Shown: positions 15,473-24,219 of the stretch, in pieces
Layout: every line of letters begins with the position of its first letter
How positions within the stretch are numbered: position 1 is the first letter of the stretch
Notes under the pieces: model-generated
Databases searched by the model: none
What the model saw: the letters and a program-made list of their open reading frames with translations, nothing else
What the model was told of the DNA's origin: nothing
Virus record (IMG/VR): IMGVR_UViG_3300047557_004297
Coordinates: 1-45,736 of that record
DNA from: a virus
Strand: one strand, 5' to 3'
DNA length: 45,736 nt
Translations under genes and position numbers: made by a program

Positions 15473-15480
15473 GATAAATA
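15473..15480 (-). promoter_or_regulatory. Putative late promoter TATTTATC, 5 bases from ATG
   Basis: The minus strand reads TATTTATC five bases before the start of the BppU-like gene, the second case of a near-zero leader. Confidence 0.65.
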
Positions 15481-15485
15481 CTTTG

Positions 15486-17153
15486 TTAGGACTCTTTTCT
15501 TAAACCTGCTTCATAAAACTCAAATCTATTGTGTTCCGTGGGAGTAATCATCATCAGAGCTGGTTTGATGTTTCCCGCTTTTGTTTCTTGGAAGATGTAA
15601 CTCATCCACGTTTGTTCAAAAGGACGGTCCCACTTAGTTGTTAAAAACATTTTCTCATTTCCATACTTTGAAACTACTTGCGGCCAGTTACAATAGTAAA
15701 CCTCACCTATGGCAAAGGGGATATTCTTATAAGAGAACATTTGATTGAATTTGGTCCTCGGAGCATTCGGGTCCAAACCATGAACGGGAAGATTGGGTTT
15801 TTCCGGCCAATACTCTTCTCGTTTGTTTTGTGGTACATTATACCACGACCATTGGACTCCATTATCACCATAAAACTCAGAATAATTGAGTTTGATGAAA
15901 TCCAACGAATGGTTTTTGGTTATTTCCAAGGACTTTTCATAGATTCCACTTACGTGTCTATTGAAACCATTTCTACAAACTGAATCTTTTCCATTGTAGA
16001 AAAACATGTCATCTTCAAAAAACCAATAAAAGTCAAAGTCGTTTTCCTGAGCGTGTTCTGCAATCCATTGTCTACCACCACAAATTCCTAAATTATCTTT
16101 TTTGATATGTTCAAAACCATGTTGTTCGCAAAGTACCGAGTATTTCTCGGTAGTTGAAAGGTCGGATGAATTGTCTAATAAAAACTTTTTCGGTTTCGTC
16201 AAAAAGTTATTATCATAAAGTTCCATTGATTTAATCAAAGTTTCAAACTGGTTCGGACTATTGAATGTGATTACGTAAAGTGCCGTATTATTAACATCTA
16301 ACTTGTTGTAGTTTGAAATACCATTTACGTTTTTCAATACGTGCTTGTCATTTTTTAAATCTTCACAGAATTTACCAATCAATCCATTGTCTTCAATTTG
16401 ATAGTAGTCAAACATGTCAGAATGACGATATAACATAATACTGAAAATTGACTCTTCAGTACCCATGTAACCATCCGATAGAGTTGATTGGAGAATGTTA
16501 TAATAAATTCCGTTAACATCTGCAATCACATTTTTATTTCCACCAAACAGACCACCTCTACAAACTAACTTTACATCGGCGCCGGCGTATTGATTAATCT
16601 TTGGATATGTGAAACCATGAATTTCGGTTTCAGCTTTGTAAGGAAATGCAATGAAACCAAATTTTTGGAAAAGTTTATCAAACTTATTTTGGATTTTATC
16701 GTGTGTGAAGTATCCCCAATGAACTGTGTTGGTAATTCCCGCATCAATCCAAAATAGATATTCAGAATCAAATTGGTCCATTATACGGGCATCATTTAAC
16801 AAGAACATCTTGGACATGACAAGTGGGTTGTACATTTCCAATTTAGCTTGTGTTGATTCTGGTAACCAACCTGATTGACCATACCAAGAAGGATTCGTTC
16901 TTATTTTTTGAATTTTCTCGTAGATATCGTTTTTGAACCAATCTTGTGACCTTGGTATGAACTGTGTGTTTTCTCGATTTCTTCTCTCGAAAACAAATGT
17001 TTCTAACTCAGGGTCACCAAAAATTATCATGTTGTTCTCAACTTTTAAAAGTTGGTCAAACTTTTCCAAGTAATGTTCAAAACTTCTTGACCATCCTTCA
17101 GTCAATGAGTCTCTTTTAATGTTCCATAATCCTGTTACTAAAGTTGTAGACAT
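15486..17153 (-). CDS. HtrL/YibB-like domain fused to GT-A glycosyltransferase
   Basis: The 555-residue protein (ATG 17153; upstream frame rejected because it overlaps the methyltransferase) has two modules. Residues 1 to about 270 match the HtrL/YibB family: VTGLWNIKRDS at the start, AKLEMYNPLVMSKMFLL and the acidic strand EYLFWIDAGI, a likely DxD-type nucleotide-sugar site. Residues about 300-555 are a GT-A glycosyltransferase: ALYVITFNSPNQFETL, NLGICGGRQWIAEHA and YWFFEDDMFF with the EDD metal-binding motif. Together they could add two sugars in sequence. It is the last gene of an eight-gene minus-strand operon, one base after the methyltransferase stop. Sugar specificity cannot be read from sequence. 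Confidence 0.8.
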   Translation of the reverse strand: MSTTLVTGLWNIKRDSLTEGWSRSFEHYLEKFDQLLKVENNMIIFGDPELETFVFERRNRENTQFIPRSQDWFKNDIYEKIQKIRTNPSWYGQSGWLPESTQAKLEMYNPLVMSKMFLLNDARIMDQFDSEYLFWIDAGITNTVHWGYFTHDKIQNKFDKLFQKFGFIAFPYKAETEIHGFTYPKINQYAGADVKLVCRGGLFGGNKNVIADVNGIYYNILQSTLSDGYMGTEESIFSIMLYRHSDMFDYYQIEDNGLIGKFCEDLKNDKHVLKNVNGISNYNKLDVNNTALYVITFNSPNQFETLIKSMELYDNNFLTKPKKFLLDNSSDLSTTEKYSVLCEQHGFEHIKKDNLGICGGRQWIAEHAQENDFDFYWFFEDDMFFYNGKDSVCRNGFNRHVSGIYEKSLEITKNHSLDFIKLNYSEFYGDNGVQWSWYNVPQNKREEYWPEKPNLPVHGLDPNAPRTKFNQMFSYKNIPFAIGEVYYCNWPQVVSKYGNEKMFLTTKWDRPFEQTWMSYIFQETKAGNIKPALMMITPTEHNRFEFYEAGLRKES

Positions 17154-17154
17154 A

Positions 17155-17787
17155 TCAATATTTCTTTTTACACACCCAAACGACAGACTCAAAAATCTGA
17201 CGGTTATAGTCAACTAAATTATTTTCTTGACAACATGCTAAAATGTCTGATTCGGACATTTCGTGCCAATTCCAAATTTTTAGATAAATTGATTCTTCAA
17301 AAACTTGTCTGTTGAAAGCGTAATCATGACCCAAGATGTAATCTCCTCTTTTAATAAATTTGGACAAAAGATTAAATTCTCTGATTTTGTCACCACCATC
17401 ACATAGAACAATAGTTACACCATCGCCCTGAATGAAATCTTTGTATTCCTGTGGAATGTCTTGATAACCGTTCAAAAAGATGTCTTCAATTCGAAGGTCA
17501 ACACCCATTTCGATAATACCTTGATACCAAGATTTTTCGTGGACATCCAAAGATAAAATGTGAGTGTCTAAACCCAAACGGTCACAGGCATACTTTAAAA
17601 ATTGCGTGAACCCACCGTTTGATGTTCCAATTTCCAAAATTCTTTTTGGTTGTACATCTCTAATGAAGTTATAAAAAACTTCGAAAGCATTATGATTTTG
17701 TTGGGCACCCCAACCGTTGTAAGTTGAAATACTGTCATTGTGTTCCAAGTTACTCTTTTTAAAAATTTTGTCTTCAAATTCCATCAT
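17155..17787 (-). CDS. SAM-dependent class I methyltransferase
   Basis: The 210-residue protein has a Rossmann methyltransferase core: PKRILEIGTSNGGFTQFL (about 48-65, motif I with G-T-S-N-G), HILSLDVHE (motif II acidic residue) and VTIVLCDGGDK (motif IV), then a DYILGHDYAF strand. The CDGG and HDY pattern recalls the CmcI/Methyltransf_24 type used on small molecules and sugars. In this cluster it probably methylates a sugar hydroxyl, an inference from context. ATG codons at 17787 and 17784 are both possible. The start overlaps the end of the upstream GT10 gene by 14 bases. Confidence 0.8.
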   Translation of the reverse strand: MMEFEDKIFKKSNLEHNDSISTYNGWGAQQNHNAFEVFYNFIRDVQPKRILEIGTSNGGFTQFLKYACDRLGLDTHILSLDVHEKSWYQGIIEMGVDLRIEDIFLNGYQDIPQEYKDFIQGDGVTIVLCDGGDKIREFNLLSKFIKRGDYILGHDYAFNRQVFEESIYLKIWNWHEMSESDILACCQENNLVDYNRQIFESVVWVCKKKY

Positions 17788-18676
17788 TACACAAATTATT
17801 AATTTTCTTTAACAAGTTATAGTTGTTAAAATATTTTTCTTTTATTCTTAAAACTTCAGGTAACATTTTGTCATAAAGTTCTTCAGCATTATTCTCAATG
17901 TGATTAATTAATTCTAAACATTGTTTGTGGTTTGTAACGTCTTCAAATGTAAAATAACCGCACTCGGGATAAATTTCTTGTAAATTTGTACAACCCATGT
18001 AGATTGGTACTGTGTTGTACAAAATTGAATCATAAAACTTTTCGGTAATCCAATTTTTAGTATATTGGTTTTCCAAAGCAATACTGAATCGATAAGATTC
18101 TACCGCACTTTTTTTGTCAGATTCTTTTTTCAAATCCCAACCAGAATAGAAATCAATAAAGGGTGCGTTTTCAATGAGATATTGATTCAGGTTATGTCTA
18201 CTTCTGTAGGAACATCCTTCGGGATTAATGTCATCCGAATTGAGTTTTGTTATAACTGAGGAAATGTTTCTTGTTTTTGTTGGATTGATATTAATTAGAG
18301 TTTCGTAATTCCAATCCTCTTTCTTGTCAATCCAAGGACCTCTTCCACCGTAAAAGGTGTGAGCCGGAGTTTCAACACAGACTTCTTGTGGTGAATAAAA
18401 CTTTTTGTCGAAACCAAAAACTGTGATGTCGTTATCCTTTGGATAATTCACTTGGTGTGAACCCGCCCATGTTGGTTCGTGGGGAAAAACAAAAACTTTG
18501 GACCCTTTTTTAATTGGTAAATTGATATGATTGAAAAATACCACAACATCGTATGAATCATCGTAAACAAACTCAATGTTAGAGGTGTCTTGTTCTGATG
18601 TTTTAAATTGATAAATCAACCTTTGTGTGAGGTTTTCAGAGGTGTCCCAATTTGCAGATATTCTTACTTTTTTCAT
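17774..18676 (-). CDS. GT10 family (fucosyltransferase-like) glycosyltransferase
   Basis: The 300-residue protein ends in the GT10 signature, about residues 195-230: YRFSIALENQYTKNWITEKF then YDSILYNTVPIYMG. This corresponds to the alpha-1,3-fucosyltransferase motif 'FENS-x-x-x-DYVTEK ... PV-x-x-G' that binds GDP-fucose. The N-terminal half carries FVFPHEPTW, the position of the acceptor-binding domain. The family moves fucose, or a related GDP-sugar, onto GlcNAc-containing glycans. It lacks a membrane segment, as bacterial members do. It overlaps the FkbM gene by four bases (ATGA). A second GT10-like gene lies at 43.3 kb. Confidence 0.85.
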   Translation of the reverse strand: MKKVRISANWDTSENLTQRLIYQFKTSEQDTSNIEFVYDDSYDVVVFFNHINLPIKKGSKVFVFPHEPTWAGSHQVNYPKDNDITVFGFDKKFYSPQEVCVETPAHTFYGGRGPWIDKKEDWNYETLININPTKTRNISSVITKLNSDDINPEGCSYRSRHNLNQYLIENAPFIDFYSGWDLKKESDKKSAVESYRFSIALENQYTKNWITEKFYDSILYNTVPIYMGCTNLQEIYPECGYFTFEDVTNHKQCLELINHIENNAEELYDKMLPEVLRIKEKYFNNYNLLKKINNLCNDGI

Positions 18677-19320
18677 ATCGGTTTTTTTATCAGGGATTTT
18701 TTATTCTGAAAAAGAATATCTACTTGAATCAAGTCCAAACCATTTAGTCTGTGGAACTCCAAAATCTCATAGATGTCAAACTTATCTCTCAGATATTCAA
18801 TTACATCACCAATCATACATCCACCAACATTCCATTCGACTAGAGAACATTCAATTTCAATGAACTCAACCTCATCCAACATTTTACCAAGACCTTGCAT
18901 TATAATAATCTCTGAACCTTGAGTATCTAATTTCAACAAATCTATTTTTTGGATGTTGTGTTTTTCACAAAGGGTTTTTAAAGTTGTACTTACTCTTTTT
19001 TCCTCGACTAATCTGTCACCCTCATAGTGCATTGTATTTTCTCTGAATAAAGAATCACCCGTACAATGTCCTTCAACCTTTTTGTAGAAAATAACTTCTT
19101 TTCCGTCTTCATTGGATAAAACTTGCACTTCACCGATGTTAACGTGTGGAAAACTTCCATTCTGATTCCAATCATTAGCGTCCACACCCATTAATGTTGT
19201 TTCAGGAAATGTTGCCCTTACCGATGCACTCCACTCACCATGACAGGCACCACCATCAACGGAAACTTTGGGATTGAACCCAAATTGTTTTAATCTGTTG
19301 TAAACTAACTCCCGATACAT
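18673..19320 (-). CDS. FkbM-family methyltransferase
   Basis: The 215-residue protein shows the FkbM signature: VSVDGGACHGEWSASV (about 19-34, SAM-binding motif I) and KIDLLKLDTQGSEIIIMQG (about 124-142, with D-T-Q-G-x-E in place of the usual D-V-E-G). FkbM enzymes O-methylate sugars and polyketides and are frequent in surface-glycan clusters. It is the second methyltransferase of the operon. Coupling is tight: TAATG with the upstream gene and ATGA with the GT10 gene. Confidence 0.88.
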   Translation of the reverse strand: MYRELVYNRLKQFGFNPKVSVDGGACHGEWSASVRATFPETTLMGVDANDWNQNGSFPHVNIGEVQVLSNEDGKEVIFYKKVEGHCTGDSLFRENTMHYEGDRLVEEKRVSTTLKTLCEKHNIQKIDLLKLDTQGSEIIIMQGLGKMLDEVEFIEIECSLVEWNVGGCMIGDVIEYLRDKFDIYEILEFHRLNGLDLIQVDILFQNKKSLIKKPI

Positions 19321-20099
19321 TAAACTTTAACTTTTTCCCAATTGTTAGCATTGAATCCAACCTTCAAAATTTGAATTTGGTTTCCCCATCCCATTTCACC
19401 CATATTGATACCAGCCAAATGAGCTGAAACACCAATTTCAAATGCTTCCATATCATAAGTGATTGGATGATTTTCATCTTGAGTTTCGAACTGAGTGCAG
19501 AAGTCCTCAAAGTGTTTTGCCATCAAACTCAAACGTTCTGAATTTTTTACAAGGAACACGTGTTCGGACGGTAGTTTAGCACCACTCCACTCGGGGTGAA
19601 TTCCATAAAATAAAAACTTCGCATTAAAAAGTGGTTTGGGCCAAGAGTTGAAATCTGTAGTTTCTTTAAATTCTTTCTCAGCCCAATCGTAGGTGGCATC
19701 AGTTCTCAGAGCAACCATATCGAATCCATTATTTTCCCAATGCTCAATCATTCTTTCTACATCCTCAACATTGACTTGTTCTGTGAATCCCGCATCACAA
19801 TCCATGTAAAGAACATAGTCATACGAACTGTCAATATCTTTGATGGCAGCGAACTTTAACAACTGATTAAATGCACCTACATGGGTTTTGTGATTTTCTA
19901 ATTTGTCTTCTTTGATAATCACCCGTTCTGTATTTTTAATATCTTCAAACAAATCTGCTCTGTTTGTAGATACCATAACATCCCATGGAGTTTTTGTTAA
20001 TACGTCGTTAACAAGTCTTTTTGCAAAAGTTGTGTAGATTTCTGAACCCTGTTTACGTTCATTCACAAAAGAAATTGCTGAAACTAAAATTTTTCTCAT
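19320..20099 (-). CDS. Probable GT-A glycosyltransferase
   Basis: The 259-residue protein begins with a GT-A-like strand (KILVSAISFVNERKQGS) and has an acidic metal-binding motif YVLYMDCDAGF (about 95-105, DxD), followed by an amphipathic helix. A later stretch (SGAKLPSEHVFLVKN) and EAFEIGVSAHLA fit acceptor-side elements. I do not recognise a CAZy family with certainty. Its role as a glycosyltransferase follows from the DxD motif and its place among sugar-modifying genes, overlapping the upstream GT-B gene by four bases. Confidence 0.7.
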   Translation of the reverse strand: MRKILVSAISFVNERKQGSEIYTTFAKRLVNDVLTKTPWDVMVSTNRADLFEDIKNTERVIIKEDKLENHKTHVGAFNQLLKFAAIKDIDSSYDYVLYMDCDAGFTEQVNVEDVERMIEHWENNGFDMVALRTDATYDWAEKEFKETTDFNSWPKPLFNAKFLFYGIHPEWSGAKLPSEHVFLVKNSERLSLMAKHFEDFCTQFETQDENHPITYDMEAFEIGVSAHLAGINMGEMGWGNQIQILKVGFNANNWEKVKV

Positions 20100-21034
20100 A
20101 ACAGTTTTTCAAATTTTTTCATTATTAATTCAGGACTAAATTGTTTATATGGTTGGTCATAGTCCGTGTACTTTATGTAATTAGGTAGGTTTCGAAAAAT
20201 ATCCAAAACATCCTCATAACCTTTATACAAAATTGCCCGTTCACCTAAAATGTCCAAATGACTTCTCTCACCCGATAACTCATAAGTAACTATGGGTTTG
20301 TTGGATAAAGCAAATTCAGAAACTGCCAATCCAAAAGTTTCTCCACCGCTACGGGCATGAATCATTGCATCACAAGCGTCTACAAATGCAGACTTTTCTT
20401 TCAAATCATAATTACCGGGTAGGAACTTAATTTGGGGGTGTTCAGCAAATTGGTTTATATTCATAAAGATGAAATAGATGTCATCACGTTCACCAACTAC
20501 CGTACGTATAGCATTTTTTGTTGACTCGATGTTAAATTCTGTCGACCCACCATAACAACCAAAAACTCTCGCATTTTCAGGTATATTATGTTTTTCTCTA
20601 AAGTTATATTCTGAAAGAGGTAACTTCTCACAAATGTGTGGTAAGGAATGTGTTTCAGGGTTATAACCTTGGTCTTTAGCCAACCAATCAGAAACATAAA
20701 AATACTTGTGACCGTGGGGGTCATTAAATCTGAAAACCGCATGAATTAGACACGGGGTCGATTGGAGACAATATCCGTCGTTGAGACCCATTTTGATTAA
20801 GTATAAATAATCAAAATTGTTTTCTTTAAGATATGATTCGTATTGCCACCAATCCATCAATACAACTTCAAACCTGTCTTGGAACTTTTGTAATGCTCCG
20901 TGGTCACTGTTTGGGAAACTGAAAATTACACTTTTGTTTCCTAAGATTTCTTCGTTGTATTTCGCGTATTGGTACATGGCAACTTCGGTTCCTCGAATAC
21001 CTAATTGGTTAGAATGAAATGCAATTTTTTTCAT
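20096..21034 (-). CDS. GT-B (GT4-like) glycosyltransferase
   Basis: The 312-residue protein starts with a GT-B Gly-rich turn (FHSNQLGIRGTEVAMYQYA) and contains the GT4 donor-site motif DAMIHARSGGETFGLAVSEF (about 227-246), the E-x7-E pattern that contacts the nucleotide sugar, followed by NKPIVTYELSGE. It is shorter than typical GT4 enzymes (350-400 residues), the N-terminal lobe being reduced. It overlaps its upstream neighbour by one base (TGATG). The octamer TATTTATA occurs at 20803-20810 inside its coding sequence but without a gene start nearby. Confidence 0.85.
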   Translation of the reverse strand: MKKIAFHSNQLGIRGTEVAMYQYAKYNEEILGNKSVIFSFPNSDHGALQKFQDRFEVVLMDWWQYESYLKENNFDYLYLIKMGLNDGYCLQSTPCLIHAVFRFNDPHGHKYFYVSDWLAKDQGYNPETHSLPHICEKLPLSEYNFREKHNIPENARVFGCYGGSTEFNIESTKNAIRTVVGERDDIYFIFMNINQFAEHPQIKFLPGNYDLKEKSAFVDACDAMIHARSGGETFGLAVSEFALSNKPIVTYELSGERSHLDILGERAILYKGYEDVLDIFRNLPNYIKYTDYDQPYKQFSPELIMKKFEKLL

Positions 21035-21732
21035 CAGTTGAAATAATTGTTATAAACATAATCGTAAAGTTGGTAATCTTTTTGGTTACGTTCCATGAAA
21101 ATGTTTTGAATCTCCTCAGAGATGATAATCTCATCAGGATAGTTTTTGTTATGATTTATTTTTTTTTCTCCCTCGTACCTCACAAATTTATAATCAACAA
21201 TTTTTTCAAACTCATCAAATTGTTCTTCAACTCTCTCTGAAATAAAAACATAATCATAAAGAAAAAAAACGTTTTCAGGTTCGAGTAATCCAAGATATTG
21301 TAATTGATAGTTGTCCAAACTGTTATAAACAGGTTCAAAATGTCCTAATTCATAATTTGGTTTCCAGCCAAATTTTAATTTTGGTAAAGTGTTATTGTGA
21401 TAGTTCAAATACCACTCATTGAAATCCATTTGGTTTTTATAAATGTTTGAAAAGTAGTAATGAGAGACCATTCTTTCCAATGGGTCTCTCACCGAAGTCA
21501 AAATTAAAGAATCAAGTTGTCTATTATTTCTTGTAAAAAAATGTTTCAAAACTTTGGGTGACATCATAATGTGTTCACATGAATATTCAAAAAAATCCTT
21601 TTTGAAATATTCACCCAAAGAATTTGAATTTCTTGTCAACTCTGCAGCATCACCATACAACCTCAGATACCTCTTGATTAGTTCTGAAGCAGTCTTTGGT
21701 GTTTTGATATACAAGAAATTGAACTTGTTCAT
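21034..21732 (-). CDS. Carbohydrate sulfotransferase family protein
   Basis: The 232-residue protein carries both PAPS-binding elements of sulfotransferases: the 5'-phosphosulfate loop YIKTPKTASELIKRYL (residues 8-23) and the 3'-phosphate loop LTSVRDPLERMVSHYYF (residues 78-94, with R82 and S90). The R-D-P-x-x-R-x-x-S-x-Y form is that of the Sulfotransfer_2 family that sulfates sugars such as heparan or chondroitin chains. It would move sulfate from PAPS onto a glycan. No signal peptide is present, so action is cytoplasmic. It lies six bases downstream of the GT60-like gene. Confidence 0.85.
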   Translation of the reverse strand: MNKFNFLYIKTPKTASELIKRYLRLYGDAAELTRNSNSLGEYFKKDFFEYSCEHIMMSPKVLKHFFTRNNRQLDSLILTSVRDPLERMVSHYYFSNIYKNQMDFNEWYLNYHNNTLPKLKFGWKPNYELGHFEPVYNSLDNYQLQYLGLLEPENVFFLYDYVFISERVEEQFDEFEKIVDYKFVRYEGEKKINHNKNYPDEIIISEEIQNIFMERNQKDYQLYDYVYNNYFN

Positions 21733-21738
21733 TACAAC

Positions 21739-22986
21739 TTACAAAGTCCCTGTCAAACGTTCGCACCAACCTTTAGATTCTGAGTGCGGCCAAACCACCC
21801 AATATGTTGGTTTAGTTTCGGTTTGGAACTCTCTCCAAACTTTACAGTATCCATCGGGGTCGTTCATCATTCTCTTGATTTCATGAACGTCAGCATCTTT
21901 TCTGAATAAAGTTTCATCATTCGGTCCGTGGAAAGCCACAACCCAAAAATCATAATCTTTTTCAGGTACTGATGCATAGTTTACGTCAATACAATGTTTG
22001 AATACAGATGCAAAATGTTTTTTCCATTCTTCTTCACTTTCGAAGTTGTATGGATTGGGTGGGTAGTGTTTCTCTAAAGTATATTGTTGAACAGCACGTT
22101 TTTCAAACAATAATCCTGCGTATTTCTCATAATCTCTAAGACTTCGTTCCGTGCCGAATCCATAAGGACCATCATGACCTTCTTGGTCCAAACCATCCAT
22201 ACCAAAAAGTTTACGGTTCAATAGGTGAGACTTGTTGTTTCTTTCAACCCATTTCTTATCGTCATCCCATTGTTTGGTTCTACCTTTACGAGTGTATTCG
22301 TGCCAAATCAAAACTTTGTGAGGGTGAAACAAATCATAACCCCAAGTGTACGCTCTCGCGGCGATTGAAATTTCCTCACCATGGAAATAGTATTCAGGGT
22401 TATGTTGAACCTCTGTTGAGAACTGACCTAATGTAAAACAATAGTGTGCTGAGTAAAAACGAGCTGGCACAGGTTCCTTCAAATCTTGCCAACCAGGAAT
22501 TGTTTCTGGTAAGAAAAATACGGCACCTTCAGGAATAAAACGGTCGAATGCCATTCTCCATGGTTCTTGTACACGACCTGCGGGGTCATTGTCGGGGTCG
22601 AATGAAGAAACATATCCTGTAAGAAGTGGTTTTTTATGTCCCTTCTTTTGGAGTTGTTTAATCATCTTAATCATCTCATCATCCCAATCAGGTGCAAAAC
22701 GCATGTGAGAATCAATTTGAAGTGTGTATTCTTCACCTTCGTAGAGTTGTTGTACTAAGTTTCTTGCCCAACAAACACCTTCAGCTTCTTGGTATGGAAT
22801 ATTAAGGATTCTGAATCTTTTATCTTTTTCAAATTCTTGTAGGTCGTCAAATCCATCTTCAGGACTAAACTGACGAGCAATACCTATTCTTAAATTTTTT
22901 GGTCTTTTAGCATTCTCCAACATGTTTTTAATTGTTGGAATGAGTTGGGGGTCACGATAAGCTGCAATTTGGACGAATATTTTCAT
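21739..22986 (-). CDS. GT60-like GlcNAc-transferase
   Basis: The 415-residue protein matches the GlcNAc glycosyltransferase family typified by Dictyostelium Skp1 GnT1 (GT60): FVQIAAYRDPQLIPTI at the N-terminus, LRIGIARQF, QIDSHMRFAPDWD (D92-S93-H94, the DxH metal site) and YFHGEEISIAARAYTWGYD (about 200-218). Skp1 GnT1 adds GlcNAc to hydroxyproline of a cytoplasmic protein; bacterial and phage members have unknown acceptors. This makes it a candidate for adding the first sugar to protein Thr, Ser or Pro-rich linkers (inference). It is the first gene of the minus-strand glycan operon. A 12-bp inverted repeat and a near-match to the late octamer lie just upstream. Confidence 0.88.
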   Translation of the reverse strand: MKIFVQIAAYRDPQLIPTIKNMLENAKRPKNLRIGIARQFSPEDGFDDLQEFEKDKRFRILNIPYQEAEGVCWARNLVQQLYEGEEYTLQIDSHMRFAPDWDDEMIKMIKQLQKKGHKKPLLTGYVSSFDPDNDPAGRVQEPWRMAFDRFIPEGAVFFLPETIPGWQDLKEPVPARFYSAHYCFTLGQFSTEVQHNPEYYFHGEEISIAARAYTWGYDLFHPHKVLIWHEYTRKGRTKQWDDDKKWVERNNKSHLLNRKLFGMDGLDQEGHDGPYGFGTERSLRDYEKYAGLLFEKRAVQQYTLEKHYPPNPYNFESEEEWKKHFASVFKHCIDVNYASVPEKDYDFWVVAFHGPNDETLFRKDADVHEIKRMMNDPDGYCKVWREFQTETKPTYWVVWPHSESKGWCERLTGTL

Positions 22987-22994
22987 TTACATAG

Positions 22995-23025
22995 TTTTGA
23001 GAAAAAAATAAAATTTTTCTCAAAA
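22995..23025. repeat. Perfect 12-bp AT-rich inverted repeat
   Basis: Arms TTTTGAGAAAAA and TTTTTCTCAAAA flank a 7-base loop, in the 75-base gap between the GT60-like gene and the PT-rich protein gene. It may end transcription of the latter's neighbour on the minus strand, or form a hairpin in the leader of the glycan operon. Confidence 0.55.
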
Positions 23026-23026
23026 T

Positions 23027-23034
23027 TATGAATA
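23027..23034 (-). promoter_or_regulatory. Possible late promoter variant TATTCATA
   Basis: The minus strand reads TATTCATA, one base off the TATTTATA consensus, 40 bases before the GT60-like gene and just upstream of the inverted repeat. It would be the only such motif before the eight-gene glycan operon. Confidence 0.35.
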
Positions 23035-23061
23035 CCAAAAAAAGACAGAATACAAAGTATT

Positions 23062-24174
23062 TTAAACTACGTCAAGAGTCAAAGTTTCTGTCGCACCGGA
23101 ACTACCCCACTGAGTTATGTAGGTGCCGACAACGGCTCCTAAAGTGGATAGAGTTGTACCTGTAAACGTTGAGGTTCCATTAAGAACACCTCCAGAATAC
23201 CCTTGTGGGACTTTGATACCACCAAATCCATCGGTACCAAAATTATCACCGGTTACCGAGTCGGCAGTAGTAAGGTTTCCTGAACCAAACGATGGGGGTG
23301 TGCCCAAACTAGCTCCTGTATAGACTTCTTCATTTATTGATGAACCCACACAGAAAAGTCCTTGTGACGGATTAATAAAACTTGAACCAGCACTGTAAAG
23401 CGCTGGTGTGAGAGATGATAAGTCCACACTTCCAGTTCCCGATAACACAACGTCAGGTCCAACTTCCTGTAATGTAAAGAAGAATCCCTGAATTGGTGGT
23501 GTTGATGATGGTGTTGGTGTAGGTGTTGGAGTTGAAGTTTGTGTTACCGTTGGAGTTGGGGTAACAGTTGGACAGTTACCGTAAACTGAAATTGTTGAAC
23601 CAGTAATACATCCAGGACCACATCCAGTACTTACTTCATATATGATATTATTCTCAAGGTAATAACCTTCAGGGTTACCCGTATTTACACCCGCCTCATC
23701 AGACCATACTAAAGTTGAATCAGATAGATTAGTTCCATTGACAAATAAAGTTGCAAATCCTGGACATCCACAAATTGCTACAGGGTCCGCTTCATCATGA
23801 CAAACATTCTCCAATCTAGTTCTAATTATGTTTGTTGGTGTTGGTGTAATTGAACTTGTCAAAGTCATGGTTGGTGTTATAGAAGGTGTTACCGATGGCG
23901 TTGGGGTCATAGAGGATGTCACCGATGGCGTTGGTGTCATAGAAGGTGTTACGGATGGCGTTAACGTAGATGCTGGCGGAAAAACACCGTCATCAACCAC
24001 ACTGAGCATAGATGTTTGGGGCACTGTAAATGTTCCGTTGATTGCCCAAACGTTTTTGATTTGACCTGCCTCAACAACAAAATCATAATTCCACATCAAG
24101 TTATTACACTCTTGATATGAATATACCTGAGTAGTTGCGGTGTTGTTTGTTAAAGTATATTTACGACAAGCCAT
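23062..24174 (-). CDS. Modular fibre-like protein with Thr/Pro linkers
   Basis: The 370-residue protein has four parts. Residues 1-60 form a beta domain also present at the start of the 1378-residue neighbour (shared YSYQE and MWNYD patterns, then KN-(V/L)-WA-(I/V)-N). A Ser/Thr/Pro linker (about 68-115) is followed by a Cys-rich domain (about 115-200), a second PT linker, and a C-terminal beta domain (about 230-370). The last domain (DLSSLTP, then SFGSGNLTTADSVTGDNFG, VPQGYSGG and a final strand) resembles the repeating lectin-like part of many PEP-CTERM surface proteins, though no sorting tail is present. Probably a virion fibre or decoration protein; attachment site unknown. TATTTATT precedes the ATG by 14 bases. 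Confidence 0.75.
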   Translation of the reverse strand: MACRKYTLTNNTATTQVYSYQECNNLMWNYDFVVEAGQIKNVWAINGTFTVPQTSMLSVVDDGVFPPASTLTPSVTPSMTPTPSVTSSMTPTPSVTPSITPTMTLTSSITPTPTNIIRTRLENVCHDEADPVAICGCPGFATLFVNGTNLSDSTLVWSDEAGVNTGNPEGYYLENNIIYEVSTGCGPGCITGSTISVYGNCPTVTPTPTVTQTSTPTPTPTPSSTPPIQGFFFTLQEVGPDVVLSGTGSVDLSSLTPALYSAGSSFINPSQGLFCVGSSINEEVYTGASLGTPPSFGSGNLTTADSVTGDNFGTDGFGGIKVPQGYSGGVLNGTSTFTGTTLSTLGAVVGTYITQWGSSGATETLTLDVV

Positions 24175-24188
24175 TTGGTGTTTTTTAT

Positions 24189-24196
24189 AATAAATA
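24189..24196 (-). promoter_or_regulatory. Putative late promoter TATTTATT
   Basis: The minus strand reads TATTTATT, 14 bases before the ATG of the 370-residue fibre-like protein. It is the only T-ending variant in the set. Confidence 0.55.
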
Positions 24197-24219
24197 TTTC
24201 ATTTTTATCAAAGACCCTT

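Noticed and set aside
20803-20810. TATTTATA octamer on the minus strand inside the GT-B gene
   Set aside because: It lies in coding sequence (Asp-Tyr-Leu-Tyr codons) with no gene start close downstream, so a chance match is more likely.
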